DNA of 61,866 nt from JAVBLW01 sp031553215 (GTDB taxonomy: Bacteria > Bacillota_I > Bacilli_A > Acholeplasmatales > Anaeroplasmataceae), in contig JAVBLW010000012.1 of assembly GCA_031553215.1 (NCBI GenBank), positions 1 to 61,866 on the forward strand, written 5' to 3'. Shown in pieces: positions 61,519 to 61,866 of the stretch. The position numbers and the translations under genes were made by a program. Each line of letters starts with the position of its first letter. Position 1 is the first letter of the stretch. The notes under the pieces are model-generated. The model was given only the letters and a program-made list of their open reading frames with translations. It had not been told where the DNA came from and ran no database searches.

Positions 61519-61866
61519 TCATATACACATTTTTAATTTAATATGTCTACACTTCTTATAAAAATCATATAATTCTGCTATTTCTTCAGGTGGAATTCTA
61601 ACAAACGAATGCAAATTACCAATAAATTCCTTTTTGTTAAGTATCTCACTTGGAACGTTTAAACTTGCAAATTTCTTACTTCTTTCAATATATCCACTCA
61701 TCTTTCCTTTTAATGCATCTTTAGTAGTTTTAATATCTTCTAATCGTTCTATTTCTTCATTAAATTTTTTTACATCATATGTAATTGTTTTTTTTATTAA
61801 TTGATTACTAGCACTTATATATTTCATGAAGTTTTTTTTATCTTCCTTATAAATATCATTTTTAAG
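61519..61866 (-). CDS. uncharacterised protein, 5' end cut by the window
   Basis: At least 115 residues, all polar and helical, ending FYKKCRHIKLKMCI. The open frame continues without a stop to the right edge of the window. The internal ATG at 61827 has no ribosome site at a good distance, so the gene most likely starts outside. A charged coiled-coil-like stretch (FNEEIERLEDIKTTKDALKG) is present. No family recognised. Confidence 0.5.
   Translation of the reverse strand, partial: LKNDIYKEDKKNFMKYISASNQLIKKTITYDVKKFNEEIERLEDIKTTKDALKGKMSGYIERSKKFASLNVPSEILNKKEFIGNLHSFVRIPPEEIAELYDFYKKCRHIKLKMCI

Noticed and set aside
1..61866. parS sites near parAB
   Set aside because: No TGTTTCACGTGAAACA-like sequence was noticed by eye in either orientation; a pattern search allowing two mismatches would be needed to be sure.
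53100..61866. Insertion sequence or prophage responsible for the duplication
   Set aside because: No transposase, integrase, terminal repeats or target duplications were found. The duplication is gene-sized and without mobile genes.

Overview
The window comes from a low-GC, walled Firmicute with the standard bacterial code, most likely a gut Bacilli/Erysipelotrichia-type lineage. The grounds are AT-rich DNA with long A/T runs, strong AGGAGG-type ribosome binding sites, frequent TTG and GTG starts, consensus TTGACA/TATAAT promoters, CIRCE (HrcA) and cre-like (CcpA) operators, murA, and an lgPurL-type purine operon. No species can be named from the sequence alone. Nearly all genes lie on the minus strand.

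Left edge (1-5 kb): the first 17 bases are the 5' end of a 16S rRNA gene on the minus strand, preceded by its leader, a perfect TTGACA-N17-TATAAT promoter and a tRNA-Tyr gene with its own promoter. Then comes the near-origin cluster mnmG-rsmG-parA-parB-DUF951. From 5 to 14 kb: an EAL-type c-di-GMP phosphodiesterase with two degenerate GGDEF domains, transketolase, three membrane proteins including a CvpA homologue, and an aminopeptidase P. From 14 to 24 kb: SRP RNA with tadA, rpmE next to murA with no rho between them, glnA, degV, a yebC-pyrR-glyA group, a small XRE regulator/membrane protein pair and an M3 peptidase.

From 24 to 28 kb there is a large lipoprotein pectate lyase with a cre-like box over its -35. 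From 28.3 to 47.7 kb a single run of 15 closely packed genes carries fhs, a PEPCK/HPr-kinase-like ATP-binding protein, purE, K, L, C, M, N, H, D, folD, purB, guaB, guaA and a small membrane protein. It encodes PRPP-to-GMP synthesis apart from purF, plus the one-carbon enzymes that feed it; purA is also absent. Upstream of fhs is a previously unannotated 23-codon leader ORF with a NHFSMCHCM core, followed by an intrinsic terminator. This looks like an attenuator and is the strongest candidate here for an undescribed regulatory system.

From 48 to 53 kb: a NimA-like flavoprotein, an aminotransferase, two tandem Hsp20 genes under a promoter with two CIRCE-type operators plus a perfect 14-bp cre palindrome, a GNAT enzyme and a DEAD-box helicase. 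From 53 kb to the right end is an accessory region. It holds a duplicated MBL-hydrolase/DUF1330 gene pair about 7 kb apart, an SRPBCC protein, a DUF3795 protein, a MerR regulator with a classic 19-bp-spacer promoter, several orphan proteins (one HEPN-like), a 42-codon gene fragment and duplicated 5' hairpins. This part looks young and rearranged.
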